A stretch of 64,000 nt of DNA from the NCBI GenBank assembly GCA_963791595.1, contig CAWBTF010000015.1, positions 1-64,000 on the forward strand, in the 5' to 3' direction. The DNA is from JAEMQF01 sp963791595. GTDB taxonomy: Bacteria > Pseudomonadota > Gammaproteobacteria > Burkholderiales > Burkholderiaceae_C. Below the pieces are notes generated by a model. The model did not search any database, was not told the origin of the DNA, and worked only from the letters and a program-made list of their open reading frames with translations. This document shows, piece by piece, positions 8,327-16,825 of the stretch. The translations under genes and the position numbers were made by a program. Positions within the stretch are counted from its first letter, which is position 1; every line of letters begins with the position of its first letter.

Positions 8327-9493
8327 GTGTACCTTCGGTGGCCGTTTCGGCGGCAGGCAACGCAGCGCGATGTACTCGTCCTCGACGACTTCTTCCCCAA
8401 TCTGCTCACTGGATTTCGCGTCGCCGAATACAACGCCTATCTCGAGGCCATCCCTCGGCTGCGCGTTCTGTCCTCGCTGCCGGATTTCTCCAAGCAGATC
8501 GCGCACTATGCGGCCCTGTACCCGAGGCTCGCGCCGCGGGTACAGCGCTACCGGCGAAGCGAGCTCGCGAGTGCCGGGTTTGCCTACTTGAACTTCTTGA
8601 ACAATGCGGACCGCTTTCTGCCTGACCTGCAGCGTGCGAACCTACCCTTCGCGATCACGCTGTACCCCGGTGGCGGATTTGGTCTGAACGAGGCGGACAG
8701 CGACGCAAAACTCAGTCGAATCCTGGCCAGTCCGAATCTGCAATCCATCACCGTGACGCAAGCGGTCACGAGAGACTATGTGCGCGCGTTCGCGGCTCGC
8801 CATGCACTGCGCACCGTGCCGATTCATGAAATCACCGGGGTTGTCGTCAATCCGTTGTACTTCCAGGATCGAACAGCATCGCACGGGCCTTACTACGGCG
8901 AAGGCAAACCCAAGTTCGATGTCTGCTTTGTCGCCGAGCGCTACATGGACCGCGGCGAGAACAAGGGCTTTCCGGCGTTCATGGCGCTGGCACGGGAGTA
9001 CCGCGGCGCCGAGAACATGAAATTCCATGTTGTCGGCGGCTTCGGCCCAGTGGACTTGTCGGATGGAGAACGAGACCTCTCGATCCGCTTTCACGGCAGG
9101 CTCGAAACCTCTGAACTGCGGCGCTTCCTGCACGACATCGACCTCGTCGTTTCGCCGAACCGGCCCTTCGTGCTGCACCCTGGCAATTTCGACGGTTTCC
9201 CAACGGGGGGCTGTGTTGAAGCCTCGCTGTGCGGTGCCGCGCTCATGGCCACCGATGCCTTGCAGCAGAACCCGGGCTATGTCGACCGCGAGTCGATGCT
9301 GATCGTCGGCCCGCGGGCCGAAGACTTAGTGCAGGCGATGCGCTGGCTGCTCGACGAGCCGGCACGTGTGGCAAAGCTGGCTCGGGCAGGACGGGAACTC
9401 TCTTTGCAACTGTACGCGCCCAATGTGCAGATCGGCCGCAGGATCGCTTTGCTCGAGGAATCGGCGGGGGCCGCAGGGCTCGACCTGCGCTAG
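8327..9493 (+). CDS. Glycosyltransferase, GT-B fold (GT4-like)
   Basis: A 388-residue protein with a GTG start 3 nt after the upstream methyltransferase. The second half has a GT-B donor-binding domain: FDVCFVAERYMDRGENKGFPAFM, the strand KFHVVGGFG, SIRFHGRLETSELRRFLHDIDLVVSPNRPF and the donor loop GGCVEASLCGAALMATD, where the conserved Glu (VEAS) binds the nucleotide sugar in GT4-like enzymes. The first half is the acceptor domain. The likely role is addition of one sugar to a cytoplasmic polysaccharide intermediate; donor and acceptor cannot be told from sequence. A less close relation to glycogen-synthase-like proteins cannot be excluded. Confidence 0.7.
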   Translation: MYLRWPFRRQATQRDVLVLDDFFPNLLTGFRVAEYNAYLEAIPRLRVLSSLPDFSKQIAHYAALYPRLAPRVQRYRRSELASAGFAYLNFLNNADRFLPDLQRANLPFAITLYPGGGFGLNEADSDAKLSRILASPNLQSITVTQAVTRDYVRAFAARHALRTVPIHEITGVVVNPLYFQDRTASHGPYYGEGKPKFDVCFVAERYMDRGENKGFPAFMALAREYRGAENMKFHVVGGFGPVDLSDGERDLSIRFHGRLETSELRRFLHDIDLVVSPNRPFVLHPGNFDGFPTGGCVEASLCGAALMATDALQQNPGYVDRESMLIVGPRAEDLVQAMRWLLDEPARVAKLARAGRELSLQLYAPNVQIGRRIALLEESAGAAGLDLR

Positions 9494-9579
9494 GCATCTC
9501 CAAGAATGGAATCGACTTCATTGCCCGGACGCACGCCTGCGGCAGCGCCGACGACGAGACGAGTTTGGATCGGGTTTCG

Positions 9580-10542
9580 ATGAGCGTGGCGCCCTGCGTG
9601 AGCATTCTGCTTCTCGCCTACAACCAGCGCGAAACGATCGAAGAAGCGGTCTCGAGTTGCCTTGCTCAGACTGGCCCCGCCATCGAAATCATCCTGTCGG
9701 ACGATTCATCCACCGACGGCACGGGAGAATTGCTCGCATCACTGGGGGCTGCTTACCGAGGTCCGCACCGCGTTCGCGTGAATCGCAATCCCATCAATCT
9801 GGGCATCGGCGCGCATCTGAACAAACTGGTCGAACTTTCCGACACCGAGCTGCTGCTCGTCGCTGCGGGCGACGATCTGTCACTGCCGCATCGGGCGCAG
9901 GCAGTCTTCACGGCATGGGAGGCCAGTCAGCGTCGGCTCGATCTGATTGCCAGCAACCTGATTGACATCGACGCACAGGGCAATGATTGCGGCGTGATCC
10001 GGGTCGACGAACTATCGAGTTGGCATTCCGTCTCCGCATGGGTCGCGCGCAGGCCCTACGTCGTCGGGGCCGGGCACGCCTGGACTCGACGGTTGTTCCA
10101 ACGATTCGGCCCGCTCCGACCGGGCATCGCCTACGAAGATCAAGTGATGACGTTTCGGGCACTTGCCTGTGGCGGCGCGACCACGCTGCGCGATCCACTG
10201 GTGCGCTACCGGCGCGGCGGAACGTCGGCGAAGGTGCGGCCCATCAGCGCCGATGCGGTGCGCTCCAGGATCGCCATGCAGAATCTGCGCCACCTCGCTG
10301 AGGCCGAACAGTTGCTTGCCGACGCACGCGTCGGGAATTGCCCGGCCGCAGTCACGGAAGTCCTGGCGCGCGAATCGCGTAAGCAGCAGTACCTTCGAAG
10401 TCTTCTCGATGCACGCGATTCGACAGCGCGTGCCGCCTGCCTGGCGCGCGCGCACGACGTGCCGATCGCTTGGCGCTGGCGCAAATTCGCGCAAGTCGAG
10501 TGGGCCGGGCTCAAAGGTCTTCAGAACCGGCTGCGTCGCTGA
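9580..10542 (+). CDS. Glycosyltransferase family 2
   Basis: A 320-residue GT-A enzyme. VSILLLAYNQRETIEEAVSSCL and ILSDDSSTDGTGELL are the N-terminal Rossmann-like motifs, and LLVAAGDDLSLPHRA holds the acidic metal-binding motif. AYEDQVMTFRALACGG fits the catalytic-base segment (ED) of family 2. The start at 9580 was chosen because the GT-A fold begins a few residues later; 86 nt separate it from the previous gene. It is convergent with another glycosyltransferase at 10558, with only 15 nt between the stops. It resembles rhamnosyltransferase-type enzymes of O-antigen clusters, which is a family-level guess. Confidence 0.8.
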   Translation: MSVAPCVSILLLAYNQRETIEEAVSSCLAQTGPAIEIILSDDSSTDGTGELLASLGAAYRGPHRVRVNRNPINLGIGAHLNKLVELSDTELLLVAAGDDLSLPHRAQAVFTAWEASQRRLDLIASNLIDIDAQGNDCGVIRVDELSSWHSVSAWVARRPYVVGAGHAWTRRLFQRFGPLRPGIAYEDQVMTFRALACGGATTLRDPLVRYRRGGTSAKVRPISADAVRSRIAMQNLRHLAEAEQLLADARVGNCPAAVTEVLARESRKQQYLRSLLDARDSTARAACLARAHDVPIAWRWRKFAQVEWAGLKGLQNRLRR

Positions 10543-10557
10543 ATCGTCGACGGGCCG

Positions 10558-11493
10558 TCAGCCAGGAGCCCAGCCTCGCAACGCGGAGGCGAGCAACCGC
10601 AGCGCTTGGGGCAGCACAACCCAGGGTCGCAGCAGCCACGCCGGCGCTGCGAACCAGGCCATGCGCAAGGCCTGAGTGGCCCGGGGCGAGTCGCCGTTTC
10701 GCAGCGCCGCGCGGGCCGCTCGCAAGAACAAGTCGCCGCAGCGACGCCGCGCGCGGGAGTGGATTCGCGAACAGACTGCGCATCGTTCGTGCAGGCGGTT
10801 GCGCTGACTCTCGACCGCGCGCCACTGGTCCGTCGCGAAGCGCAATCGATCCGCGGCGAGCAGCGAGATCTGGTACCCGGCCGCGTGCTCGCGGTAGTCG
10901 GCGAGCGCCTCGCGCACGACCGCAACAGGCCCGTGGCGGGCGATGGACAGCCACAGCACCCAATCGGCCAATCCGGTCGACTCATTTGGAAGCCCGCAGA
11001 CCGACAGCATGGCACGGCGGAACATGCCCGACGCGGCAAAAAAGCGGTTCCGCTCGAGCAAGGCGTGAAAGACATCTCCCTCAGGCAGCTCCGACGCCGC
11101 CTGGGTACCGGTCCGCACGCCCGTCGCGTCGATGAAATGAACTGCACAGAACACGGCAACGGCGTTCGGGTGTTCAGCGATGCACTGCAGTTGCTTCTCC
11201 AGCTTCGTGGGAGCCCAACGGTCGTCCTGATCGAGCAGCGCGATCCACTCGCCGCGCGCGAGCAACATCGCGCGATTGCGCGCGCCGATGCCGCGCGTTC
11301 CATCATTGACCTGAACGATGCAATTCACCCGGTTGTCGCGAAACGAGGCGCACACGTCGCGCGTGGCGTCGGTTGAGCCGTCGTCCACCACAATGACCTC
11401 GATTTCGCGGTGCGTCTGTTCGAGCGCGCTGGCGATGGCCTCGCGCAGGTACTCGGCCTGGTTGAAGGCCGGAATGACGACGCTGATCAGCAA
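10558..11493 (-). CDS. Glycosyltransferase family 2
   Basis: A 311-residue GT-A enzyme: ISVVIPAFNQAEYLREAI, VIVVDDGSTDAT, the loop GIGARNRAMLLARGEWIALLDQDD split around a DxD-like LDQDD, and GLADWVLWLSIARHG as the probable catalytic segment. The C-terminal quarter is Arg/Ala-rich with little clear structure. It ends a minus-strand run neuD-like, DegT-like, glycosyltransferase, and starts 9 nt after the aminotransferase stop, so it is likely translated from the same message. Together the three suggest making an N-acylated amino sugar and adding it to a glycan. Confidence 0.8.
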   Translation of the reverse strand: MLISVVIPAFNQAEYLREAIASALEQTHREIEVIVVDDGSTDATRDVCASFRDNRVNCIVQVNDGTRGIGARNRAMLLARGEWIALLDQDDRWAPTKLEKQLQCIAEHPNAVAVFCAVHFIDATGVRTGTQAASELPEGDVFHALLERNRFFAASGMFRRAMLSVCGLPNESTGLADWVLWLSIARHGPVAVVREALADYREHAAGYQISLLAADRLRFATDQWRAVESQRNRLHERCAVCSRIHSRARRRCGDLFLRAARAALRNGDSPRATQALRMAWFAAPAWLLRPWVVLPQALRLLASALRGWAPG

Positions 11494-11502
11494 GGCTGCG
11501 CG

Positions 11503-12714
11503 CTAAGCCGTCGCGGCCTGCCTCGATTGTCGCTCGCGAATCGCCGCGCCGTGCACGATGCCCAGGCGCAGCAACGCGCAAATGCGCTCGATCTCTGCGG
11601 CGCCGACGGCCGTTCCAGTGGGCAGAATCAGCAGCTCACCTACGACACGCTCCGTATGCGGCAGGTGCATCCCGGCGCCGGGGTACAGAGTTCGGTAGGG
11701 CTCCATGCGATGGCAGCCCGGGTAGAAGTAGCGCCGTGCGATGACGTTCTCGGCCCACAGCAGATCCACCAGGGCATCGCGCGAAATTCCGGCAGAGGGC
11801 GCGTCATACAGCGCAACGACGTACTGCCAGTTGTTGGTTTCTGCATCGTCGAAACCGAGCAGGCGCAGTCCGGGAATGCCCTTCAGGTGTCGTTCATAGC
11901 AGGCGTAGTTGTCGCGGTTCGTCGCAATGAAGGTGTCGACCGCGCGAAGCGAGGCCAAGCCCATCGCCGCCGACACCTCGTGCATCTTGCCGTTCGTGCC
12001 GATGTAGACGACGTTGTCGTACCCTGCGAACCCGAAATTGGTCATCAGGCGAATCTTCGCGGCCAGGTCATCGTCGTTGGTGGTGATTGCACCGCCTTCG
12101 AAGGAATTGAAGAACTTGGTCGCATGAAAGCTGAACACTTCGGCCGCGCCAAATCCCCCGATCTTGCGGCCACGGTACGAGCAGCCGAAGGCATGGGCGG
12201 CATCGAACATCAACTTCAGGCCGTTGCGCGATGCGATTTCCTCCAGCGCCTCGACTGGGCAGGCGCGGCCCCACAAGTGCACGGCCAGTATGCCGCTCGT
12301 GCGGGGCGTGATTCGCGACTCGATGCACTGCGGGTCGATCAGGTGTGTGCGGGGGTCGACGTCGCAGAATACCGGAGTGATCTGCTGCCACTGCAGCGCG
12401 TGGGCGGTGGCGACAAAGGTCATCGAGGGCACGATCACTTCGCCTGAATAGCCGACCGCACGGATGGCGGTTTCGAGTCCGACCGTCGCGTTGCACACGG
12501 CAATACAGTGTTTGACGTTCAGGTATTCAGCCAGGCGGGCTTCGAGTTCCTGGACACAAGACCCGTTGTTCGTGAACCAACGCGAGTCGAGGATCTGTTC
12601 GACGCGTTGCATGAAGAAGGCCCGGTCGCCGACGTTCGGCCGGCCGACGTGAAGCTTGTCGGCAAAGGCCGGCGCGCCACCGAACAGGGCGAGTTCATCA
12701 ATGGAGTGTTTCAA
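11503..12714 (-). CDS. DegT/DnrJ/EryC1/StrS-family PLP aminotransferase
   Basis: A 403-residue PLP-dependent sugar aminotransferase, which would convert a keto-nucleotide sugar to an amino sugar. Family marks are seen in order: NNGSCVQELEARLAEYL near the N-terminus, VPSMTFVATAHAL, the PLP-binding Asp and His pair in LMFDAAHAFG, and the Schiff-base lysine in SFHATKFFNSFEGG (near residue 195). The C-terminal VIARRYFYPGCH and TERVVGELLILPTG are also typical. The start overlaps the stop of the upstream acyltransferase gene by 4 nt (ATGA). The pairing with a NeuD-type acyltransferase points to an N-acyl amino sugar; which sugar is unknown. Confidence 0.88.
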   Translation of the reverse strand: MKHSIDELALFGGAPAFADKLHVGRPNVGDRAFFMQRVEQILDSRWFTNNGSCVQELEARLAEYLNVKHCIAVCNATVGLETAIRAVGYSGEVIVPSMTFVATAHALQWQQITPVFCDVDPRTHLIDPQCIESRITPRTSGILAVHLWGRACPVEALEEIASRNGLKLMFDAAHAFGCSYRGRKIGGFGAAEVFSFHATKFFNSFEGGAITTNDDDLAAKIRLMTNFGFAGYDNVVYIGTNGKMHEVSAAMGLASLRAVDTFIATNRDNYACYERHLKGIPGLRLLGFDDAETNNWQYVVALYDAPSAGISRDALVDLLWAENVIARRYFYPGCHRMEPYRTLYPGAGMHLPHTERVVGELLILPTGTAVGAAEIERICALLRLGIVHGAAIRERQSRQAATA

Positions 12715-13355
12715 GCTTCGACCTTTCTGACCACACGCGCGGGACAGCCGTACGCGACCACTCCGCCGGGAAGCGTGGACACCACAACCGCTCCCAGCCC
12801 GACCATTGTGCCGTCGCCGACATCGATTCGATCACGCAGCGCAGCGCCAGCCCCGATCCAGCAGGCGCGCCCCACACGTGCCAGACCGCCGAGGCAGGCG
12901 CGCGGACCGATGTGCGCCCCCTCGCCGACGACGCAATCGTGTTCCACGACGGCGCCGCTGTTAACGATTGCCTGAGCGCCGACCCATGCGTCCGCGTTGA
13001 TCACGGCGCCGGGCCCGACAAAGACACCCGCGCCCAGGCGTGCGCTCGGGGCCACCGTCGATGAGGGGTGCACGATCGTGGCGAACTCCAGGCCGAATGC
13101 ACACAGTTCATCAGCCAAGGCGAGCCGAACAGGGTTGTTGCCGAACGCCAGGAACAACCCGTAGGTGGGATCGCCGACCACGGCATGCAGCACTTCGCGA
13201 CCGCCCAACACCTCGGCGCCGGCGAACACCTCGCCGCGACGTGCAGGCGCCACGTCGTCGATAAACCCCGCGATTTGCCATCGTCCCTCCAGCCGAACCG
13301 CGTCGGCGACCACCTTGGCGTGGCCACTCGCGCCCCATATCAGCAACTTGCGCAT
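12711..13355 (-). CDS. NeuD/PglD-family sugar O/N-acyltransferase
   Basis: A 214-residue trimeric acyltransferase. The N-terminal PglD-type Rossmann-like subdomain is seen in LLIWGASGHAKVVADAVR, and from about residue 95 come left-handed beta-helix hexapeptide repeats (ARLGAGVFVGPGAV, VVGEGAHIGPRACL, DVGDGTMVGLGAVV), ending in the usual YGCPARVVR. The His in VEHDCVVG is at the position of the catalytic base of the family. It would acetylate the amino sugar made by the overlapping aminotransferase. Its start is only 3 nt after the rng stop, so this sugar module appears joined to the housekeeping operon upstream. Confidence 0.88.
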   Translation of the reverse strand: MRKLLIWGASGHAKVVADAVRLEGRWQIAGFIDDVAPARRGEVFAGAEVLGGREVLHAVVGDPTYGLFLAFGNNPVRLALADELCAFGLEFATIVHPSSTVAPSARLGAGVFVGPGAVINADAWVGAQAIVNSGAVVEHDCVVGEGAHIGPRACLGGLARVGRACWIGAGAALRDRIDVGDGTMVGLGAVVVSTLPGGVVAYGCPARVVRKVEA

Positions 13356-13358
13356 GGC

Positions 13359-14894
13359 CTACATCAACACAATGTCGTACTGCTCCGGCGTCGCAAACGC
13401 CTCCGCCTGCAGCGAAATCGGCTTGCCGATGAAGTCGGAAAGCCCCGCCAGATGCTGGCTCTCCTCATCCAGCAGCATCTCCACCACCGCCGCCGAAGCA
13501 ATCACGCGAAACTCCTTCGGATTGAACTGGCGCGCTTCACGCAGGATCTCGCGCAGGATGTCGTAGCAGACGCTGCGCGCCGTCTTCACCTGGCCTTTGC
13601 CCTGGCAGGTGGGGCAGGGTTCGCACAGGATGTGCGCGAGCGACTCGCGCGTGCGCTTCCTCGTCATCTCCACCAGGCCGAGCTGCGTGAAGCCGCTCAC
13701 CGTGATCTTGGTGCGGTCGCGGCTCAATTGCTTGCGCAGCTCGGCGAGCACCGCGGCCTGGTGCTCCTCGCGCGTCATGTCGATGAAGTCGATGATGATG
13801 ATGCCGCCCAGGTTGCGCAGCCGCAATTGGCGCGCGATCGCCTGGGCGGCCTCCAGATTCGTCTTGAAAATCGTGTCGTCGAAGTTGCGCGCGCCGACGA
13901 AGCCGCCGGTGTTCACGTCCACCGTCGTCAACGCCTCGGTCTGGTCGATGATCAGGTAGCCGCCCGATTTCAGGTCGACACGCCGCGCCAGCGCGCGCGC
14001 AACTTCTTCGTCGATGTTGAACAGGTCGAAGATCGGCCGCTCGCCCTTGTAGTGCTCGAGCTTGGCCACCTGGCTCGGCGTGAACTCGGCGCCAAATCGG
14101 CTCAGCAGGTCGAACTGCATCTTCGAGTCGATGCGGATCGCCTGCGTCTGGTCGTGCGCCAGGTCGCGCAGCACGCGCTCGATCAGGCTCAGGTCCTGGT
14201 GCAGCAGCGTTCCCGGCGGCGACTTGAGCGAGCGCTCGCGCACCGCGGCCCAGGTGCGGCGCAGGTAGGCGATGTCGTCGGCGAGTTCCGCGTCGCTCGC
14301 GTCTTCGGCGTTGGTGCGCAGGATGAAGCCGCCCTGCACTCCCGTCTGGCCGTTCGGATTCGGCAGCGTTGCCAGCACGCTCATGCGCGCACGAAGCTGC
14401 TCGCGGTGCTCGGGCGAGCCGATCTTCTGCGAGATGCCGATGCGGTCGTCCTGCGGCAGGAACACGAGCAGCCGCCCGGCGATCGAAATCTGCGTCGACA
14501 GCCGCGCGCCCTTGCTGCCGATCGGGTCTTTGATGACCTGCACGGTCAGCGTCTGGCCTTCGAACACCAGGCGTTCGATCGGCGTGGGCGTGGCTGCCGG
14601 TGCCTCGTTGCGCCCGCCCAGGCTGGCGAAGCCGCTCGTCGACGTGAAGCCGCTCGGCGGGTGGGTGCCGTTCACGTAGACGTCGGCGACGTGCAGGAAC
14701 GCCGCGCGGTCCAGACCGATGTCGACGAAGGCCGATTGCATGCCCGGCAATACGCGCGCCACGCGACCGGCGTAGATGTTGCCCACCATGCCGCGCTCGA
14801 GCGTTCGCTCGACGTGCAGCTCCTGCACTGCGCCGTTCTCGACGACGGCCACCCGCGTCTCCTGCGGTGCCCAGTTGATCAGAATGTCTTGCAT
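13359..14894 (-). CDS. rng: Ribonuclease G
   Basis: A 511-residue cytoplasmic endoribonuclease of the RNase E/G family that matures 16S rRNA 5' ends and degrades mRNA. Near the N-terminus is the start DILINWAPQETRVAVVENG and an S1 domain with GNIYAGRVARVLPGMQSAFVDIG. The DNase I-like catalytic core has TVDVNTGGFVGARNFDDTIFKTN and IIIIDFIDM with the two metal-binding Asp residues. The zinc link CPTCQGKGQ follows. The length fits RNase G, as the long RNase E tail is missing. An insertion of roughly 35 residues rich in Ser, Gly and Pro (about 80-105) interrupts the S1 region, which is common in betaproteobacteria. Confidence 0.95.
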   Translation of the reverse strand: MQDILINWAPQETRVAVVENGAVQELHVERTLERGMVGNIYAGRVARVLPGMQSAFVDIGLDRAAFLHVADVYVNGTHPPSGFTSTSGFASLGGRNEAPAATPTPIERLVFEGQTLTVQVIKDPIGSKGARLSTQISIAGRLLVFLPQDDRIGISQKIGSPEHREQLRARMSVLATLPNPNGQTGVQGGFILRTNAEDASDAELADDIAYLRRTWAAVRERSLKSPPGTLLHQDLSLIERVLRDLAHDQTQAIRIDSKMQFDLLSRFGAEFTPSQVAKLEHYKGERPIFDLFNIDEEVARALARRVDLKSGGYLIIDQTEALTTVDVNTGGFVGARNFDDTIFKTNLEAAQAIARQLRLRNLGGIIIIDFIDMTREEHQAAVLAELRKQLSRDRTKITVSGFTQLGLVEMTRKRTRESLAHILCEPCPTCQGKGQVKTARSVCYDILREILREARQFNPKEFRVIASAAVVEMLLDEESQHLAGLSDFIGKPISLQAEAFATPEQYDIVLM

Positions 14895-14912
14895 GCGGCG
14901 ATTGTCACGGAA

Positions 14913-15563
14913 TCAACGCGCCTGACGATCCAGCCCCGTCGAGGTCGGCCGGCGAGCGAGGCCCTTCAACAGCTGCGCCGTCTCGAACAGCGGCAGACCC
15001 ATGATGCCCGAGTAGCTGCCGTCGATGTGTTCGATCCAGCGCGCCGCTTCGCTCTGGATCGCGTAGGCGCCCGCCTTGCCGAAGGGTTCGCCGCTGGCGA
15101 CGTAGGCGTCGATCTCGGTGCGCGGAATCGGCGCGAAGCGCACTCGCGAAATGTTCAATCGCGACGTGCCGCGGCGCCCGTCGAACAAGGCCACGCCGCT
15201 GATCACACGGTGCACGCGGCCGGCCAGCCGCGACAGCATCGCGGTCGCATCTGCTGCATCGGCCGGTTTGCCCAGGATGCTTCGGCCCAGCGCGACCGTC
15301 GTGTCGGCGCACAGGATCGGCGCGCTCGGCCAGCCGCGCCGCGCCAGGCGCTCGCGCGCGGCGCGCAGCTTGGCCAGCGTCACGCGCTGCACGTAGTGCG
15401 CGGGCAGTTCGCCGGGCCGCGTGGCTTCCAGCGCTTCGGCGTCTTCATCGGCATCGGCGATCAGCAGTTCATGGCGCACGCCGAGCTGGTCCAGCAATTG
15501 CCTGCGGCGCGGGCTCGCCGAGGCGAGGTAGATGAAATCGGTGGACGGCGCGGGCATCGGCAA
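14913..15563 (-). CDS. Maf-family nucleoside triphosphate pyrophosphatase
   Basis: A 216-residue Maf protein that hydrolyses modified or canonical pyrimidine nucleotides to monophosphates. It has the N-terminal signature YLASASPRRRQLLDQLG, then ILCADTTVALG with the catalytic Asp, and FGKAGAYAIQ followed by IDGSYSGIMGLPLFET. The sequence around DTTV suggests the YhdE (dTTP/UTP) branch rather than YceF, but this is not certain. It lies between rlmH and rng with short gaps (7 and 18 nt), the usual order in Burkholderiales. Confidence 0.9.
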   Translation of the reverse strand: MPMPAPSTDFIYLASASPRRRQLLDQLGVRHELLIADADEDAEALEATRPGELPAHYVQRVTLAKLRAARERLARRGWPSAPILCADTTVALGRSILGKPADAADATAMLSRLAGRVHRVISGVALFDGRRGTSRLNISRVRFAPIPRTEIDAYVASGEPFGKAGAYAIQSEAARWIEHIDGSYSGIMGLPLFETAQLLKGLARRPTSTGLDRQAR

Positions 15564-15570
15564 GTGAGAT

Positions 15571-16038
15571 CTATTCGCGGTGGTACGGGTGGTTCACCGT
15601 GACGGTCCAGGCGCGGTACAGCGCCTCGGCGAGCAGCACGCGCACGAAAGCGTGCGGCAGCGTCAGGTCGGACAGGCGAATGCGCTCATCGGCGCTGGCC
15701 TTCAGCGTGGGGTCCAGGCCATCGGGCCCGCCCACCAGCAGCGCCACGTCGCGTGCATCGCGCGCCCAGGCCTGCAGGCGGCCGGCGAGCTGCACTGTGG
15801 TCAAACGATCGCCGCGTTCGTCGAGGACCACGCGGCGTGCGCCTTTCGGACACGCGGCCTCGATGCGTGCCGCTTCCAGCGCCACGATCTGCGCGCTGCC
15901 GCGCCCTTCGCGCGGCTCGGCCTTCACCGCCTTCAGCTCCAGCCGCAACTCGGGCGGAAAACGCTTCGCGAATTCTTCATAAGCCAGCTGCGCCCAGGCC
16001 GGCGGGCGCTGGCCCACGGCGATCAGCAGCAGCTTCAT
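15571..16038 (-). CDS. rlmH: 23S rRNA pseudouridine-1915 N3-methyltransferase RlmH
   Basis: A 155-residue SPOUT methyltransferase that methylates pseudouridine 1915 in helix 69 of 23S rRNA in assembled ribosomes. The start MKLLLIAVGQRPPAW, the knot region ALLVGGPDGLDPTLKASADERIRLSDLTLPHAFVRVLLAEALYRAWTV (spread over 100-145) and the C-terminal NHPYHRE are all characteristic of the family. Full length. It sits between rsfS and maf. Confidence 0.95.
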   Translation of the reverse strand: MKLLLIAVGQRPPAWAQLAYEEFAKRFPPELRLELKAVKAEPREGRGSAQIVALEAARIEAACPKGARRVVLDERGDRLTTVQLAGRLQAWARDARDVALLVGGPDGLDPTLKASADERIRLSDLTLPHAFVRVLLAEALYRAWTVTVNHPYHRE

Positions 16039-16072
16039 GCGTCTGGCGAAGCTTCAGCTCGAACGCTGAGGG

Positions 16073-16825
16073 TCAACGCTTCTTCACGCCTTTCGCTGCG
16101 GCCTTCGCGCCGCCCTTGCCTGCCGCGCCCGAACCGCGGGTCCCGGACTTGGGCGCGCTCTTCGGTGCACTCTTCGGCGCGCCTCTCGTGACCGTCTTGA
16201 TCGGCGCCTTCGCCCCAGCCCTGGCTGGCCGTTTCGCGGCGCCGGGCTTGCGCGGCGCGGGTTTCGGGCCACCGGCCAAGGCGCGTTTGCGCCCGGGCGC
16301 GGCCTGCGCCAAGGGCTGACGTGCACCCTCGGCAGGCGCTGAGGCCGGCTTGCGCGGCGCAGATCTGCCCGGTGTCGCCTTGCGCGGCTCAGCCTTGCGC
16401 GATGTCGCCCTGCCCGGCGCCTCTTCCCACACTTCACGCGCGGCGCGTTGCGGCTCGGCTTTCACGAGTTTCAGCGGCGCGTGGTCGATCTTCATCCGCA
16501 CCGGCTTGTCGCCCCACAGCTCTTCCAGGTGGTAGTAGTCACGGATCGCGGGCTGCATCACGTGCACGACCGCCGCGCCGCAGTCGACGATGATCCATTC
16601 GCCGTTTTCTTCGCCCTCGACACGCAGCACGTCCATGCCGCGGCTCTTCACGCTTTCGCGGACGCTGTTGGCCAGGGCTCTGGTCTGCCGATTGCTCGCG
16701 CCCGAGGCGACGATGACGCGCTCGAACAAGGGGGTGAGGTGTTCGGTGTTGAACACAACGACGTTCTGGGCCTTCACGTCTTCCAGACCGTCGACGATGG
16801 CGCGTTGCAGTTTGCGGATGTCCAT
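16073..16825 (-). CDS. rsfS: Ribosomal silencing factor RsfS with long basic tail
   Basis: Residues 1-120 are a full RsfS domain, which binds ribosomal protein uL14 and blocks subunit joining in stationary phase: VDGLEDVKAQNVVVFNT, FERVIVASGASNRQTRALA, GEWIIVDCGAAVVHVMQPAIRDYYHLEELW. Usual RsfS proteins end near there. This one has another 130 or so residues of low-complexity Lys/Arg/Ala/Pro/Gly sequence with short repeats such as APKSAPKSAPKS. The tail is probably disordered and may add RNA affinity. The start codon follows the nadD stop with no gap. Confidence 0.93.
   Translation of the reverse strand: MDIRKLQRAIVDGLEDVKAQNVVVFNTEHLTPLFERVIVASGASNRQTRALANSVRESVKSRGMDVLRVEGEENGEWIIVDCGAAVVHVMQPAIRDYYHLEELWGDKPVRMKIDHAPLKLVKAEPQRAAREVWEEAPGRATSRKAEPRKATPGRSAPRKPASAPAEGARQPLAQAAPGRKRALAGGPKPAPRKPGAAKRPARAGAKAPIKTVTRGAPKSAPKSAPKSGTRGSGAAGKGGAKAAAKGVKKR

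Noticed and set aside
13068..15602. Long open frame antisense to rng and maf
   Set aside because: Same shadow effect. The rng and maf products on the minus strand are fully recognisable.
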